Source: Mycobacterium marseillense
GTDB taxonomy: Bacteria > Actinomycetota > Actinomycetes > Mycobacteriales > Mycobacteriaceae
Assembly: GCF_010731675.1 (NCBI RefSeq)
Contig: NZ_AP022584.1
Location: 2,790,001-2,854,000, forward strand
DNA: 64,000 nt
Direction of reading: 5' to 3'
Shown: piece after piece, positions 18,204 to 27,891 of the stretch
How positions within the stretch are numbered: the stretch's first letter is position 1
Layout: each line of letters starts with the position of its first letter
Made by a program: the position numbers and the translations under genes
The notes under the pieces: generated by a model
What the model saw: only the letters and a program-made list of their open reading frames with translations
The model's database searches: none
Told to the model about the DNA's origin: nothing

Positions 18204-18298
18204 GTATCTAGTATCTGAATAGTATTTATCTTGTATCTAAGCGTCAAACGCCGCAGCTAGAGGCGGTGGGTGTACGGTCAAGCCGACGGTTGAGATAC
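18204..18298. promoter_or_regulatory. GTATCTA box array, probable GntR operator region
   Basis: An AT-rich island in an otherwise GC-rich region. GTATCTA or close variants start at 18204, 18211, 18222 and 18233, and an inverted copy GAGATAC lies at 18292-18298. They lie between the divergent cupin and GntR genes, the standard place for autoregulatory operators of this family. The binding protein is inferred. Confidence 0.55.
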
Positions 18299-18326
18299 GA
18301 CTTAGCTACCAGAGAAGGGGCGCGGT

Positions 18327-19031
18327 GTGGCGGCCAAGGACAGGCGCACGGCCAAGGACCGCGCGCTGGACTACGTCAAGACGCGGGTGCTCACCGGCGA
18401 ATTCCCCGGCGGCGAGTTGATCAGCGAGGGCGACGTGGCCACCGCTCTGGGGATGTCGCGCACGCCGGTGCGCGAGGCCTTTCTGCGGCTGGAGGCCGAG
18501 GGGCTGCTGCGTCTGTATCCGCAGCGGGGGGCCCTGGTGGTTCCGGTGTCGCCCGACGAGGTCCGCGCGGTGATGGAGGCGCGGCTGGTGCTCGAGCAGT
18601 TCGCGGCGGGCAAGGTGATCGGGCGCGGCACCGCCGCCTGCGCCGCAGTGTTCGAGCGCCTGTCCGGCGAGCTTGCCCGGCAACGCGACGCGGCCGCCGC
18701 GGCGGACTGGCGCGAATTCGTGGAGGCCGACCGCGCCTTCCACGCCCTCACGCTGCAGGAGGCGGGCAACGCCATCCTGACCGGTTTCTACGCCTCGCTG
18801 CGCGATCGCCAGATGCGGATGATCGGCGAATCGACGCTGCGCGACCCCGACCGGGTGGCCACCATCCTCGAGGAGCATCGGTGTATCGCCGAGGCCCTGC
18901 GCGACGGTGATCTCGCGCGGGCGGCGCGGGCGGTGCAGACCCACCTGGCCGGCACGGTGCGCGCCATCGGCCTGTCCGTCGACCCGGATCCGTTCTGGGC
19001 TACCGGATTTGGCCGCGGTGGAGCAGACTGA
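18327..19031 (+). CDS. GntR/FadR-family transcriptional regulator
   Basis: 234-residue regulator. The N-terminal winged helix-turn-helix spans about residues 8-75, with the family motif MSRTPVREAFLRLEAEGLL in the recognition helix and wing region. The C-terminal part is an FCD ligand domain of alpha helices (about 80-215), with candidate metal ligands in EADRAFH and EEHRCI and a downstream QTHL His. FCD regulators respond to organic acids. It is divergently transcribed from the bicupin enzyme and likely represses it in the absence of an aromatic or acid ligand (inference). AGAAGGGG serves as the ribosome-binding site for the GTG start. Confidence 0.88.
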   Translation: MAAKDRRTAKDRALDYVKTRVLTGEFPGGELISEGDVATALGMSRTPVREAFLRLEAEGLLRLYPQRGALVVPVSPDEVRAVMEARLVLEQFAAGKVIGRGTAACAAVFERLSGELARQRDAAAAADWREFVEADRAFHALTLQEAGNAILTGFYASLRDRQMRMIGESTLRDPDRVATILEEHRCIAEALRDGDLARAARAVQTHLAGTVRAIGLSVDPDPFWATGFGRGGAD

Positions 19032-19083
19032 TCGAATAACCCGGGGGCGCACCGCTTCCGGTCCGCATGTATCGGGGGGGACG

Positions 19084-19611
19084 ATGACCTGGCTGACGGC
19101 TTCGAGGTTGCGTGGTGTGATGACGAAAACTGTTGTGGCCGTGGCGGTTATGGGAACGGCCGCGACGGGCGCGACGATCCCGGCGAACGCGGCGCCGGGC
19201 TTTGCCCGCACGCCCGCCGCGCCGCTCGACGATCCCGATCCCGGCCTTCCCACCGACCCGTCGGATCCCCGATGTGCGGGGATGCCGGGGCTGGCGCAGT
19301 GTCAGGGCGGCCCCTACGCCATGGGCGGCGCCCCCACCGGCCCGGCGGATTTGAGCTGTATCAGCATGCCCACCGACCCGGTGTGCGCGGGCGGTCCGTA
19401 CGCCGCGCCGCCCCCGCCGGCGCCCATCGCCCCACCCCCGCCACCGGCGGCGCCCATGGCAGCCCCGCCGGTGGAACCGCCGCCGGTCGCCCCGCCGCCC
19501 GTCGAGGCGCCGCCCATGGCGCCACCTCCGATGGCCCCGCCGCCGATGGTGGAACCGCCGCCCGCGGCCCCGGCGGCCGACCCGTCGATGGGGATGCCCG
19601 GGCACATCTAG
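19084..19611 (+). CDS. Secreted proline-rich protein with paired Cys motifs
   Basis: 175-residue exported protein. Residues 1-38 form a signal peptide (basic start, hydrophobic VVAVAVMGTAATGA, cleavage near ANA before APGF). The middle holds two similar cysteine modules: DPRCAGMPGLAQCQGGPY and DLSCISMPTDPVCAGGPY. The last third (about 105-165) is a low-complexity Pro/Ala/Met tract with PPP blocks, ending SMGMPGHI. Proline-rich tails of this kind often span or bind the cell wall. A run of G (TCGGGGGGG) directly upstream is a strong ribosome-binding site and favours this ATG; an internal ATG at residue 13 is an alternative. I do not recognise the family. The antisense frames here are glycine-rich shadows. 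Confidence 0.8.
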   Translation: MTWLTASRLRGVMTKTVVAVAVMGTAATGATIPANAAPGFARTPAAPLDDPDPGLPTDPSDPRCAGMPGLAQCQGGPYAMGGAPTGPADLSCISMPTDPVCAGGPYAAPPPPAPIAPPPPPAAPMAAPPVEPPPVAPPPVEAPPMAPPPMAPPPMVEPPPAAPAADPSMGMPGHI

Positions 19612-19629
19612 CGGCGTCGCGCCGGCCGC

Positions 19630-20718
19630 TCAGCCGATCAGCACCGCGTAGCGCGGCTTGATCACCTCGTCGATGATCGCCAGCCGTTCGTCGAACGGGA
19701 TGAACGCGGACTTCATCGCGTTGATGGTGAACCGCTCGAGGTCGCTCCAGCCGTACCCGAATGCCTCCACCAACCGCAGCATCTCGCGGCTCATGAAGGT
19801 GTCACTCATCAACCGGTTGTCGGTGTTGACGGTCACCCGGAATCGGGCGCGGGCCAGCAGATCGAACGGATGCTCGGCGATGCTCTTGACGGCACCGGTC
19901 TGCACGTTCGAGCTCGGACACAGTTCCAGCGGAATTCGCTTGTCCCGCAGGATCGCTGCCTGCTTACCCAACCGGACCTGCCCGTCGGGCAGCACGTCGA
20001 TGTCGTCGACGATCCGCACCCCGTGGCCCAACCGGTCGGCACCGCAAAACGCGATCGCCTCGTGGATCGACGGCAGGCCGAACGCCTCGCCGGCGTGAAT
20101 GGTGAAGCGCGCGTTGTGGTCTCGCATGTACTCAAAGGCATCCAGGTGACGCGTCGGCGGGTTGCCGGCCTCGGCGCCGGCGATATCGAAGCCGACAACA
20201 CCCTTGTCCCGGAACCGGATTGCCAGCTCGGCGATCTCGCGGGACACCGCCGCGTGCCGCATCGCGGTGACCAGCAGGCGCACCACGATCGGACGGCCCG
20301 CACCGGCGCAGGCCTTCTCGCCGTCGGCGAATCCGGCCAGCACCGCGTCGACGATCGCATCGAAGGACATCCCGCGGTCGATGTGCAACTCGGGGGCGAA
20401 CCGGACCTCGGCGTAGACCACCGAGTCGGCCGCCAGGTCTTCCACGCACTCATAGGCGACGCGGTGCAGCGCCTCGGGCGTCTGCATCACCGCGACGGTG
20501 TGGGAGAACGGCTCGAGGTAGCGCTCCAGCGAGCCGCTGTGCGAACGCGTGCGAAACCACGTCGCCAACTCGTCGACGTCGGTGGCGGGTAGCTCGTCGT
20601 AGCCGGTCTGCCCGGCGATCTCCAGCACGGTCGACGGGCGCAGCCCGCCGTCGAGGTGGTCGTGCAACAGGGCCTTGGGGGCCTTGCGGATCTGCTCGAG
20701 ACCCAGCGGCGCGGTCAC
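19630..20718 (-). CDS. add: Adenosine deaminase
   Basis: Deaminates adenosine and deoxyadenosine to inosine nucleosides, feeding the DeoD phosphorylase. 362 residues of TIM-barrel metallo-hydrolase: zinc ligands HDHLDGG (His19, His21), FTIHAGE with catalytic His/Glu, [12 protein letters not shown], and the metal Asp in VNTDNRLMS. It starts with GTG overlapping the deoA stop by 4 bp (GTGA), so it is the last gene of a translationally coupled cdd-deoA-add operon, the same order as M. tuberculosis Rv3315c-Rv3313c. Confidence 0.95.
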   Translation of the reverse strand: MTAPLGLEQIRKAPKALLHDHLDGGLRPSTVLEIAGQTGYDELPATDVDELATWFRTRSHSGSLERYLEPFSHTVAVMQTPEALHRVAYECVEDLAADSVVYAEVRFAPELHIDRGMSFDAIVDAVLAGFADGEKACAGAGRPIVVRLLVTAMRHAAVSREIAELAIRFRDKGVVGFDIAGAEAGNPPTRHLDAFEYMRDHNARFTIHAGEAFGLPSIHEAIAFCGADRLGHGVRIVDDIDVLPDGQVRLGKQAAILRDKRIPLELCPSSNVQTGAVKSIAEHPFDLLARARFRVTVNTDNRLMSDTFMSREMLRLVEAFGYGWSDLERFTINAMKSAFIPFDERLAIIDEVIKPRYAVLIG

Positions 20719-21998
20719 TGCACGATCCGATCGATGATCAGCGGACCGGAAGCCGGGGCCGCGTCGGCGATACCGTAGCCGCCGTCCAGCTCGGCGAGCG
20801 CCGCGCCGAAACGCTCCGGGGTGTCGGTGTACAGCGTGAACAGCGGCTCACCGGCCGCGACCGGCTCACCGGGGCGGCGGTGCAGCCGGATACCGGCGCC
20901 GAACTGCACGCGATCGCCCGGACGGGATCTGCCCGCTCCGAGCCGCCAAGCCGCCAGCCCCACTGCCATCGCGTCGATATCGCCCATTGTGCCGCCCCGG
21001 GCGGCCGTCACGGTCTCGGCATGCCGACCGATCGGCAACGGCACCGACAAATCGCCGCCCTGGGCGGCGATGAGCTGGCGAAACCGGTCCATCGCGGTGC
21101 CGTCGCGCAGCGTCTCGGCGGGATCGCGGGCGTCGACCCCGGCCAGCTCGAGCATCTCGGAGGCCAGCCGCAGCGTCAGTTCGACGACGTCGGGCGGCCC
21201 ACCCCCGGCCAGCACCTCGAGCGACTCGGCGACCTCCAGGGCGTTGCCGACCGTCGCGCCCAGCGGGCGGTTCATGTCCGTCAGCAGCGCGCGGGTGGGC
21301 ACCCCGTGCGCGGCGCCCAGCGCGACCATGGTGCGCGCCAGGTCGCGGGATTGCGCTTCCGAGTCAGTGAACGCCCCCGCACCGACCTTCACGTCGAGCA
21401 CCAGCGCGCCGGCCCCCTCGGCCAGCTTCTTGCTCATCACCGAGCTGGCGATCAGCGGCAGCGATTCGACGGTGGCGGTGATGTCGCGCAGCGCGTACAG
21501 CTTGGCGTCGGCCGGCGCCAGGTCACCGGCGGCGAAGATGGCCGCGCCGAGGTCGCGCAGTTGCTCGCGCACCCGCCGGTTGGACAGCGCGGCGGTGAAC
21601 CCGGCGATGGATTCCAGCTTGTCCAGGGTGCCGCCGGTGTGGCCGAGCCCGCGGCCCGACGCCTGCGGCACCGCCGCGCCGCACGCGGCGACGACGGGCA
21701 CCAGGGGCAGGGTGATCTTGTCCCCCACCCCGCCGGTGGAGTGCTTGTCGACCGTGGGCACGCCGAGGTCGCTGAAATCGAGCCGCTCGCCCGAGGCCAG
21801 CATCGCCGACGTCCACCGGGCCGTCTCACCGCCATCCATGCCGCGCAACAGGATCGCCATCAGCAGGGCCGCCATCTGTTCCTCGGCCACCCGGCCGGCG
21901 GTGTAGGCGTCGACGACCCAGTCGATGGCGGCGTCGGACAACCGGCCGCCGTCGCGCTTGGTCCTGATCACCGTGGGTGCGTCGAAGGCGGGCGGCAT
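20715..21998 (-). CDS. deoA: Thymidine phosphorylase
   Basis: Cleaves thymidine or deoxyuridine with phosphate to the base and 2-deoxyribose-1-phosphate. 427 residues, same length as M. tuberculosis Rv3314c. Family motifs: [24 protein letters not shown] (phosphate-binding), [17 protein letters not shown], which contains the family signature, and [21 protein letters not shown]. The ATG was chosen because it overlaps the cdd stop codon (TGATG) and begins the conserved [18 protein letters not shown]; the much longer open frame upstream is antisense-type sequence across cdd. It sits between cdd and add and so connects cytidine deamination to base release. Confidence 0.95.
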   Translation of the reverse strand: MPPAFDAPTVIRTKRDGGRLSDAAIDWVVDAYTAGRVAEEQMAALLMAILLRGMDGGETARWTSAMLASGERLDFSDLGVPTVDKHSTGGVGDKITLPLVPVVAACGAAVPQASGRGLGHTGGTLDKLESIAGFTAALSNRRVREQLRDLGAAIFAAGDLAPADAKLYALRDITATVESLPLIASSVMSKKLAEGAGALVLDVKVGAGAFTDSEAQSRDLARTMVALGAAHGVPTRALLTDMNRPLGATVGNALEVAESLEVLAGGGPPDVVELTLRLASEMLELAGVDARDPAETLRDGTAMDRFRQLIAAQGGDLSVPLPIGRHAETVTAARGGTMGDIDAMAVGLAAWRLGAGRSRPGDRVQFGAGIRLHRRPGEPVAAGEPLFTLYTDTPERFGAALAELDGGYGIADAAPASGPLIIDRIVQ

Positions 21999-22399
21999 CA
22001 GCGGCGCCCGGCGGCCAGGTCGTCGGGGCCGAAGGCGTCCGGCAGCAGGTCGCCGAGCCGGCGCGGCCCGCCCGGATGGTCGATCAGCAACTCGGGACCG
22101 CCGTGTTCGAACAGCACCTGGCGGCATCGCCCGCACGGCATCAGCACCGATCCCCGCTGATCCACGCACGCCAGCGCGACCAGCCGGCCACCGCCGGTGG
22201 AATGCAGGGCACACACCAGCGCGCACTCGGCACAGAGACCAAGGCCATATGAGATGTTCTCCACATTGCAGCCGGTCACCACGCGGTGATCGTCGACCAG
22301 CGCGGCGGCACCGACCGGGAATTGCGAGTACGGCGCATAGGCCCCCGCTGATGCCTGGATTGCCTTGTCCCGCAACGTATTCCAGTCGATCTCCGGCAT
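21998..22399 (-). CDS. cdd: Cytidine deaminase
   Basis: Zinc enzyme deaminating cytidine and deoxycytidine to uridine nucleosides. 133 residues, the size of tetrameric cytidine deaminases. Motifs: GCNVENISYGLGLCAECAL, containing the catalytic Glu region and a Cys ligand, and PCGRCRQVLFE with the two other zinc cysteines. First gene of the cdd-deoA-add operon, diverging from sdhCDAB. The start ATG (MPEIDWNTLRDKAIQASAGAYAPYS) fits the family N-terminus. Confidence 0.95.
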   Translation of the reverse strand: MPEIDWNTLRDKAIQASAGAYAPYSQFPVGAAALVDDHRVVTGCNVENISYGLGLCAECALVCALHSTGGGRLVALACVDQRGSVLMPCGRCRQVLFEHGGPELLIDHPGGPRRLGDLLPDAFGPDDLAAGRR

Positions 22400-22524
22400 C
22401 GCGCAACCTCGCTCGTCCGTGGCCGTTTCCGACAGTCACCCTAGCCGCAAAACGGCATTTCGCTTGACGGACATTGACGCAAGCCACACCGTGCGCGAGC
22501 TAAGCTCAAGTGCCCGGCGTGACT

Positions 22525-22568
22525 GTCGCGCTATGTCGCAAGAGGGTCGCAACAAAGTCGCAAGAAGG
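22525..22568 (+). promoter_or_regulatory. Four helically phased GTCGC repeats before sdhC
   Basis: GTCGCG at 22525 and GTCGCAA-type boxes at 22535, 22546 and 22557 repeat with periods of 10, 11 and 11 bp, one helical turn each. The last two thirds read GTCGCAAGAGG, GTCGCAACAAA, GTCGCAAGAAG. They end about 16 bp before the chosen sdhC start. They could be a cooperative binding site, but an in-frame ATG at 22533 would place most of them inside an extended sdhC. Confidence 0.4.
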
Positions 22569-22583
22569 CTGGTGAGGACTGGG

Positions 22584-23021
22584 GTGACTACACAACCGAC
22601 GACGGCGGATCCGGCAGCACCCGTACCGGCTACCTCGCGCAAACGCAGGCCGCCGCGGACCCTGTACCGGGGCGATCCCGGCATGTGGTCGTGGGTGCTG
22701 CATCGCATCAGCGGCGCGACGATCTTCTTTTTCCTGTTCGTGCACGTCCTGGACGCCGCGATGCTGCGGGTCAGCCCGCAGACCTACAACGCGGTGATCC
22801 ACGACTATCAGATGCCGATCGTCGGCCTGATGGAATACGGCCTGATCGCCGCGGTGCTCTTCCACGGCCTGAATGGGATCCGGGTGATCCTGATCGACTT
22901 CTGGTCCGAGGGGCCGCGCTACCAGCGGCTGATGTTCTGGATCGTCGGCGTGGTGTTCCTGCTGCTGATGGTCCCGGCCGGTGTCGTGACCGTCATCCAC
23001 ATGATGGAGCACTTCCGATGA
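22584..23021 (+). CDS. sdhC: Succinate dehydrogenase cytochrome b subunit SdhC
   Basis: Membrane anchor of succinate dehydrogenase (complex II). 145 residues from the GTG at 22584, which has GGTGAGG as ribosome-binding site. Residues 1-35 are a polar, Pro/Arg-rich extension, then GMWSWVLHRISGATIFFFLF starts the first of three transmembrane helices; the SGA Ser and the HRISG block contribute to the quinone site and heme ligation (His in LFVHVLDAA). The GLMEYGLIAAVLFHGLNGIR helix carries a further His. M. tuberculosis SdhC is annotated from the MWSW methionine (112 residues); an in-frame ATG at 22533 would add 17 residues. ATGA overlap with sdhD. Confidence 0.9.
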   Translation: MTTQPTTADPAAPVPATSRKRRPPRTLYRGDPGMWSWVLHRISGATIFFFLFVHVLDAAMLRVSPQTYNAVIHDYQMPIVGLMEYGLIAAVLFHGLNGIRVILIDFWSEGPRYQRLMFWIVGVVFLLLMVPAGVVTVIHMMEHFR

Positions 23022-23488
23022 GCAGCCCCGACCTTCAGCTCACCCGCGGCCAGACGGCGCCGGTCAAACAACGCTTATACGACCGTCCCGCCAGCCTGGA
23101 CAACCCCCGCTCGCCGCGGCGGCGGGCCGGGATCCCCAATTTCGAGAAGTTCGCGTGGCTGTTCATGCGGTTCTCGGGCATCGCGCTGTTCGTGCTGGCG
23201 ATCGGCCACTTGTTCATCATGCTGATGTGGGACAACGGGGTGTACCGCATCGACTTCAACTATGTGGCGCAGCGCTGGGCCTCCCCGTTCTGGCAATTCT
23301 GGGACCTGGCGCTGCTGTGGCTGGCGCAACTGCACGGCGGTAACGGCCTGCGCACCATCATCGACGACTACAGCCGCAAGGACAGCACCCGGTTCTGGCT
23401 CAACAGCCTGCTGCTGCTGTCGATGGGCTTCACGTTGGTGCTGGGCACCTACGTGCTGCTGACATTCGACCCCAACATTCACGCCTGA
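23018..23488 (+). CDS. sdhD: Succinate dehydrogenase membrane anchor SdhD
   Basis: Second membrane anchor of complex II, 156 residues. After a polar N-terminus of about 45 residues (QTAPVKQRLYDRPASLDNPRSPRR) come three predicted transmembrane helices: WLFMRFSGIALFVLAIGHLFIML (His in the IGHLF segment is the likely axial heme ligand), a central helix (FWDLALLWLAQLHGG) and a C-terminal one (LLLLSMGFTLVLGTYVLLTF). The start overlaps the sdhC stop (ATGA), so production is coupled to SdhC. Corresponds to M. tuberculosis Rv3317. Confidence 0.93.
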   Translation: MSSPDLQLTRGQTAPVKQRLYDRPASLDNPRSPRRRAGIPNFEKFAWLFMRFSGIALFVLAIGHLFIMLMWDNGVYRIDFNYVAQRWASPFWQFWDLALLWLAQLHGGNGLRTIIDDYSRKDSTRFWLNSLLLLSMGFTLVLGTYVLLTFDPNIHA

Positions 23489-23505
23489 CGGAGGGAGGCT
23501 GACCC

Positions 23506-25259
<1,754 letters not shown>

Positions 25260-25260
<1 letters not shown>

Positions 25261-26057
25261 TGACCGACGTTGCCGAGCCCCAGGTCGACAGCCCGGAACC
25301 CCCGCTGCCGCCGGTTCCCGACGAGGCGGTGATGGTGACCGTCAAGATCGCCCGGTTCAACCCCGACCAGCCCGATGCCTACGCGGAAACCGGTGGGTGG
25401 CAGAGCTTTCGGGTACCCTGCCTGCCCAGCGACCGGATGCTCAACCTGCTGATCTACATCAAGAGCTATCTGGATGGGACGCTGACCTTCCGGCGCTCCT
25501 GCGCGCACGGGGTGTGCGGGTCGGATGCCATGCGGATCAACGGTGTCAACCGGCTGGCCTGCAAGGTGCTGATGCGCGACCTGCTCCCCAAGAAGGCGGG
25601 GAAATCGCTGACCATCACGGTCGAGCCGATCCGCGGGCTGCCGGTCGAGAAGGACCTGGTCGTCGACATGGAGCCGTTCTTCGACGCCTACCGCGCGGTC
25701 AAGCCGTACCTGATCACCACCGGCAACCCGCCGACGCGCGAACGCATTCAGAGCCCGACTGACCGCGCCCGCTACGACGACACCACCAAGTGCATCCTGT
25801 GCGCCGCGTGCACCACCAGCTGCCCCATCTTCTGGCACGAGGGCAGCTACTACGGCCCGGCGGCGATCGTCAACGCGCACCGTTTCATCTTCGACAGCCG
25901 CGACGAGGCCGCCGCCGAGCGCCTGGACATCCTCAACGAGGTCGACGGAGTCTGGCGGTGCCGCACCACGTTCAACTGCACCGAGGCCTGCCCGCGCGGC
26001 ATCCAGATCACCAAGGCGATCCAGGAGGTCAAGCGGGCGATCATGTTCTCGCGCTAG
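25260..26057 (+). CDS. sdhB: Succinate dehydrogenase iron-sulfur subunit SdhB
   Basis: Electron-transfer subunit of complex II, 265 residues. The plant-type ferredoxin domain binds 2Fe-2S with CAHGVCGSDAM (Cys 81, 86) and a following Cys (LACK). The C-terminal domain binds 4Fe-4S and 3Fe-4S through CILCAACTTSCP and the later C..CTEACP group. A proline-rich N-terminus of about 25 residues precedes the domain. ATG overlaps the sdhA stop by one base (TGATG). Last gene of the sdhCDAB operon; a 12-bp perfect palindrome about 90 bp downstream may end the transcript. Confidence 0.96.
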
Positions 26058-26146
26058 GTCTCCGCGCCGGCGTGGGGCCTAGCCGCCCGGCGGTTCGCGC
26101 AACATCCGTCACAGGAGTACCTCTCCAGAACGACCAGGCTTCCCCG

Positions 26147-26174
26147 AACGTGCTATCGCATCCGATAGCACGTT
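26147..26174. terminator. 12-bp perfect palindrome after sdhB
   Basis: AACGTGCTATCG and its exact complement CGATAGCACGTT flank a 4-nt loop (CATC), followed by TTGAT rather than a U-run. It lies 90 bp after sdhB and 29 bp before the promoter of the next gene. A stem without a long U-tail fits mycobacterial terminators; an operator for the downstream promoter is the alternative. Confidence 0.5.
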
Positions 26175-26202
26175 TGATACTCGTCTATCGGTTGTGGCGG
26201 CC

Positions 26203-26229
26203 CGTCACACATCGCCGGCCTGCCTCGTC
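26203..26229 (+). promoter_or_regulatory. ECF41 (SigJ)-type promoter of the CMD gene
   Basis: CGTCACA (26203-26209), 16 bp, then CGTC (26226-26229). This matches the conserved ECF41 promoter TGTCACA-N16-CGTC at 10 of 11 positions with exact spacing. CGTC ends 8 bp before the ATG at 26238, so the mRNA would be leaderless. sigJ lies immediately downstream of the target gene. Confidence 0.7.
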
Positions 26230-26237
26230 TGACTGGT

Positions 26238-26843
26238 ATGACACAGAAAACCCGCATCGAGCCCCTGCCCCCCAAGCGCGCCGGCCTGCTCACCCGGGCC
26301 ATGTACCGGGTCGCCAAGCGGCGCTACGGCCAAGTACCCGAGCCCTTCGCGGTGGCCGCGCACCATCGCGGGCTGCTGATCGCCAGCGCCATGCACGAGA
26401 CGATGGTCGACCGGGCATCGAAAACCCTGCCGGCCAGCGTGCGTGAGCTGGCGGTGCTGTGGACCGCGCGCCAGATCGGTTGCTCGTGGTGCGTCGACTT
26501 CGGATCGATGCTGCAGCGGCTGGACGGCCTGGACGTGGAGCGGCTCAAGGAGATCGACAACTACGCCACCTCACCGGCCTATACCGACGACGAACGCGCC
26601 GCCATCGCGTATGCCGACGCGATCACCACGGACCCGCACACGGTCACCGACGAGCAGGTCGACGATCTGCGGTCCCGCTTCGGCGACGCCGGGGTGTTCG
26701 AACTGACCTATCAAATCGGGTTGGAGAACATGCGGGCGCGGGTGAACACCGCACTGGGCATCACCGAGCAGGGCTTCAATTCGGGTGACGCGTGCCGGAT
26801 CCCTTGGGCTAGCGATTCGGCACCCGCAGCGGAGACCCGGTGA
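26238..26843 (+). CDS. Carboxymuconolactone decarboxylase (AhpD-like) protein
   Basis: 201-residue protein of the CMD/AhpD family. The helical CMD domain has the peroxidase-type motif CSWCVDFGS (CxxC, about residues 75-83), preceded by RELAVLWTARQIG and followed by a His/Glu-poor helix bundle ending in a conserved LTYQIGLENMRARVN segment. Proteins with this CxxC may reduce peroxides or a thiol partner; true decarboxylase activity is not implied. The gene is convergent with sigJ and overlaps its 3' end by 35 bp. ECF41 sigma factors are typically encoded next to CMD-type, oxidoreductase or epimerase genes that they control, and a matching promoter precedes this gene. CMD function is therefore probably oxidative or envelope stress related (inference). 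Confidence 0.87.
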   Translation: MTQKTRIEPLPPKRAGLLTRAMYRVAKRRYGQVPEPFAVAAHHRGLLIASAMHETMVDRASKTLPASVRELAVLWTARQIGCSWCVDFGSMLQRLDGLDVERLKEIDNYATSPAYTDDERAAIAYADAITTDPHTVTDEQVDDLRSRFGDAGVFELTYQIGLENMRARVNTALGITEQGFNSGDACRIPWASDSAPAAETR

Positions 26844-27741
26844 ACTTGTCCGGGTTGGCGACATCCCATAGAGCGCAGATCTTTCCGTCGCGCACGGTCA
26901 GCGCCATGATCCGCGGACACATCTCGCGGTAGCTCTCCTCCGCGGGGAAGCCGGCGGTGTAGATGCCCAGCTCGCCGTTGACCAGCCCCACTTGATAGGA
27001 CGTGTAGAAGGCGGGGCCGTAGCGGTTCGCCAAGCCGAGCATGAAGCGGACCACCTTGTCCGGTCCGTGGATGACCTGAACCGCCGTGGGCGCCTTGCCA
27101 TTTGAATCGCCGGTGAAAATGACGTCCGGATGCAGCAGGCTCACCACGGCTTCCAGATCGCCGGAGGCCATGGCGGCCAACAACTTTCCCACCACCTCGT
27201 TGTGCGAGGGGTCGGGTTCCGGCGGTGGCTGGGCCGCGACCGCCTTGCGGGCCCGCGAGGCCAGCTGCCGGGCGGCGGCCTCGCTGGTGCCCAGCGCGTC
27301 GGCCACCTCCGCGAACGGCACGTCGAACCCGTCGTGCAGGACGAACGCGACCCGCTGATCGGGCGAGAGCCGCTCCAGCACCACCATGGCCGCGAACCGG
27401 GCGTCCTCGCCGGCCACCACCGCGGACAGCGGGTCGGCTTCGGAAGCGGGCGCGCCGAATCCGGTGACGACGGGCTCGGGCAGCCAGTTTCCGGTGTAGG
27501 CCTCGCGACGATGCGCGGCCGAGCGCAGCCTGTCCAGGCCCAGCCTGCTCACCACCGTGGTCAGCCACGCCCGCAGGTCGGTGATCTGTGTTCCCTTGTC
27601 GGGGTCCTGCCGGTGCCAGCGCAGCCAGGCGTCCTGGACGATGTCCTCGGCGTCGGCGACGGTGCCGGTCAGCCGGTAGGCGACCGACATGAGATGCGGT
27701 CGCAACGACTCGAATTCGCTGACCTGTTGCGCTGAGGTCAT
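26809..27741 (-). CDS. sigJ: ECF41-type sigma factor SigJ
   Basis: RNA polymerase sigma factor of the extracytoplasmic group with a fused regulatory domain, 310 residues (Rv3328c about 312). Region 2 (about 8-75) contains AYRLTGTVADAEDIVQDAWLR; region 4 (about 115-170) contains LSPDQRVAFVLHDGFDVPFAEVADALGTSEAAARQLASRARK. The C-terminal SnoaL-like extension (about 185-310) is the ECF41 hallmark, including the NWLPEP motif in the linker and NPDKF close to the end. ECF41 factors lack a classical anti-sigma factor and are regulated by this extension. The ATG lies 7 nt after TAGGCT at the end of a family B repeat array. It probably controls the adjacent CMD gene. Confidence 0.93.
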   Translation of the reverse strand: MTSAQQVSEFESLRPHLMSVAYRLTGTVADAEDIVQDAWLRWHRQDPDKGTQITDLRAWLTTVVSRLGLDRLRSAAHRREAYTGNWLPEPVVTGFGAPASEADPLSAVVAGEDARFAAMVVLERLSPDQRVAFVLHDGFDVPFAEVADALGTSEAAARQLASRARKAVAAQPPPEPDPSHNEVVGKLLAAMASGDLEAVVSLLHPDVIFTGDSNGKAPTAVQVIHGPDKVVRFMLGLANRYGPAFYTSYQVGLVNGELGIYTAGFPAEESYREMCPRIMALTVRDGKICALWDVANPDKFTGSPLRVPNR

Positions 27742-27757
27742 ATCGCCGAGCCTAGCC

Positions 27758-27866
27758 CGACGACGGCGAGCGGCGGAACGGCGCGAGTGAGGAGTCGGGC
27801 AATCGAGCCCGCCCGATGACGGCGAGCGGCGGAACGGCGCGAGTGAGGAGTCGGGCAATCGAGCCC
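27758..27866 (-). repeat. Family B intergenic repeat, 2 tandem units upstream of sigJ
   Basis: Two 56-bp units (GACGGCGAGCGG starting at 27762 and 27818) share with the deoD array the core that reads CTCCTCACTCGCGCCGTTCC on the minus strand. As at deoD, the array points toward the downstream leaderless gene (sigJ) and ends at a TAGGCT hexamer 7 nt before its start codon. Confidence 0.82.
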
Positions 27867-27891
27867 GAAGCCCGCGCTACGCTCACCACCA

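Noticed and set aside
19314..19607. Glycine-rich minus-strand frame resembling a PE_PGRS fragment
   Set aside because: It is the complement of the proline codons of the secreted protein at 19084; no PE domain or start context.
26106..26133. CGTCACA near 26106 as another ECF41 promoter
   Set aside because: The sequence 16 bp downstream is ACGA instead of CGTC; the real candidate is 26203-26229.
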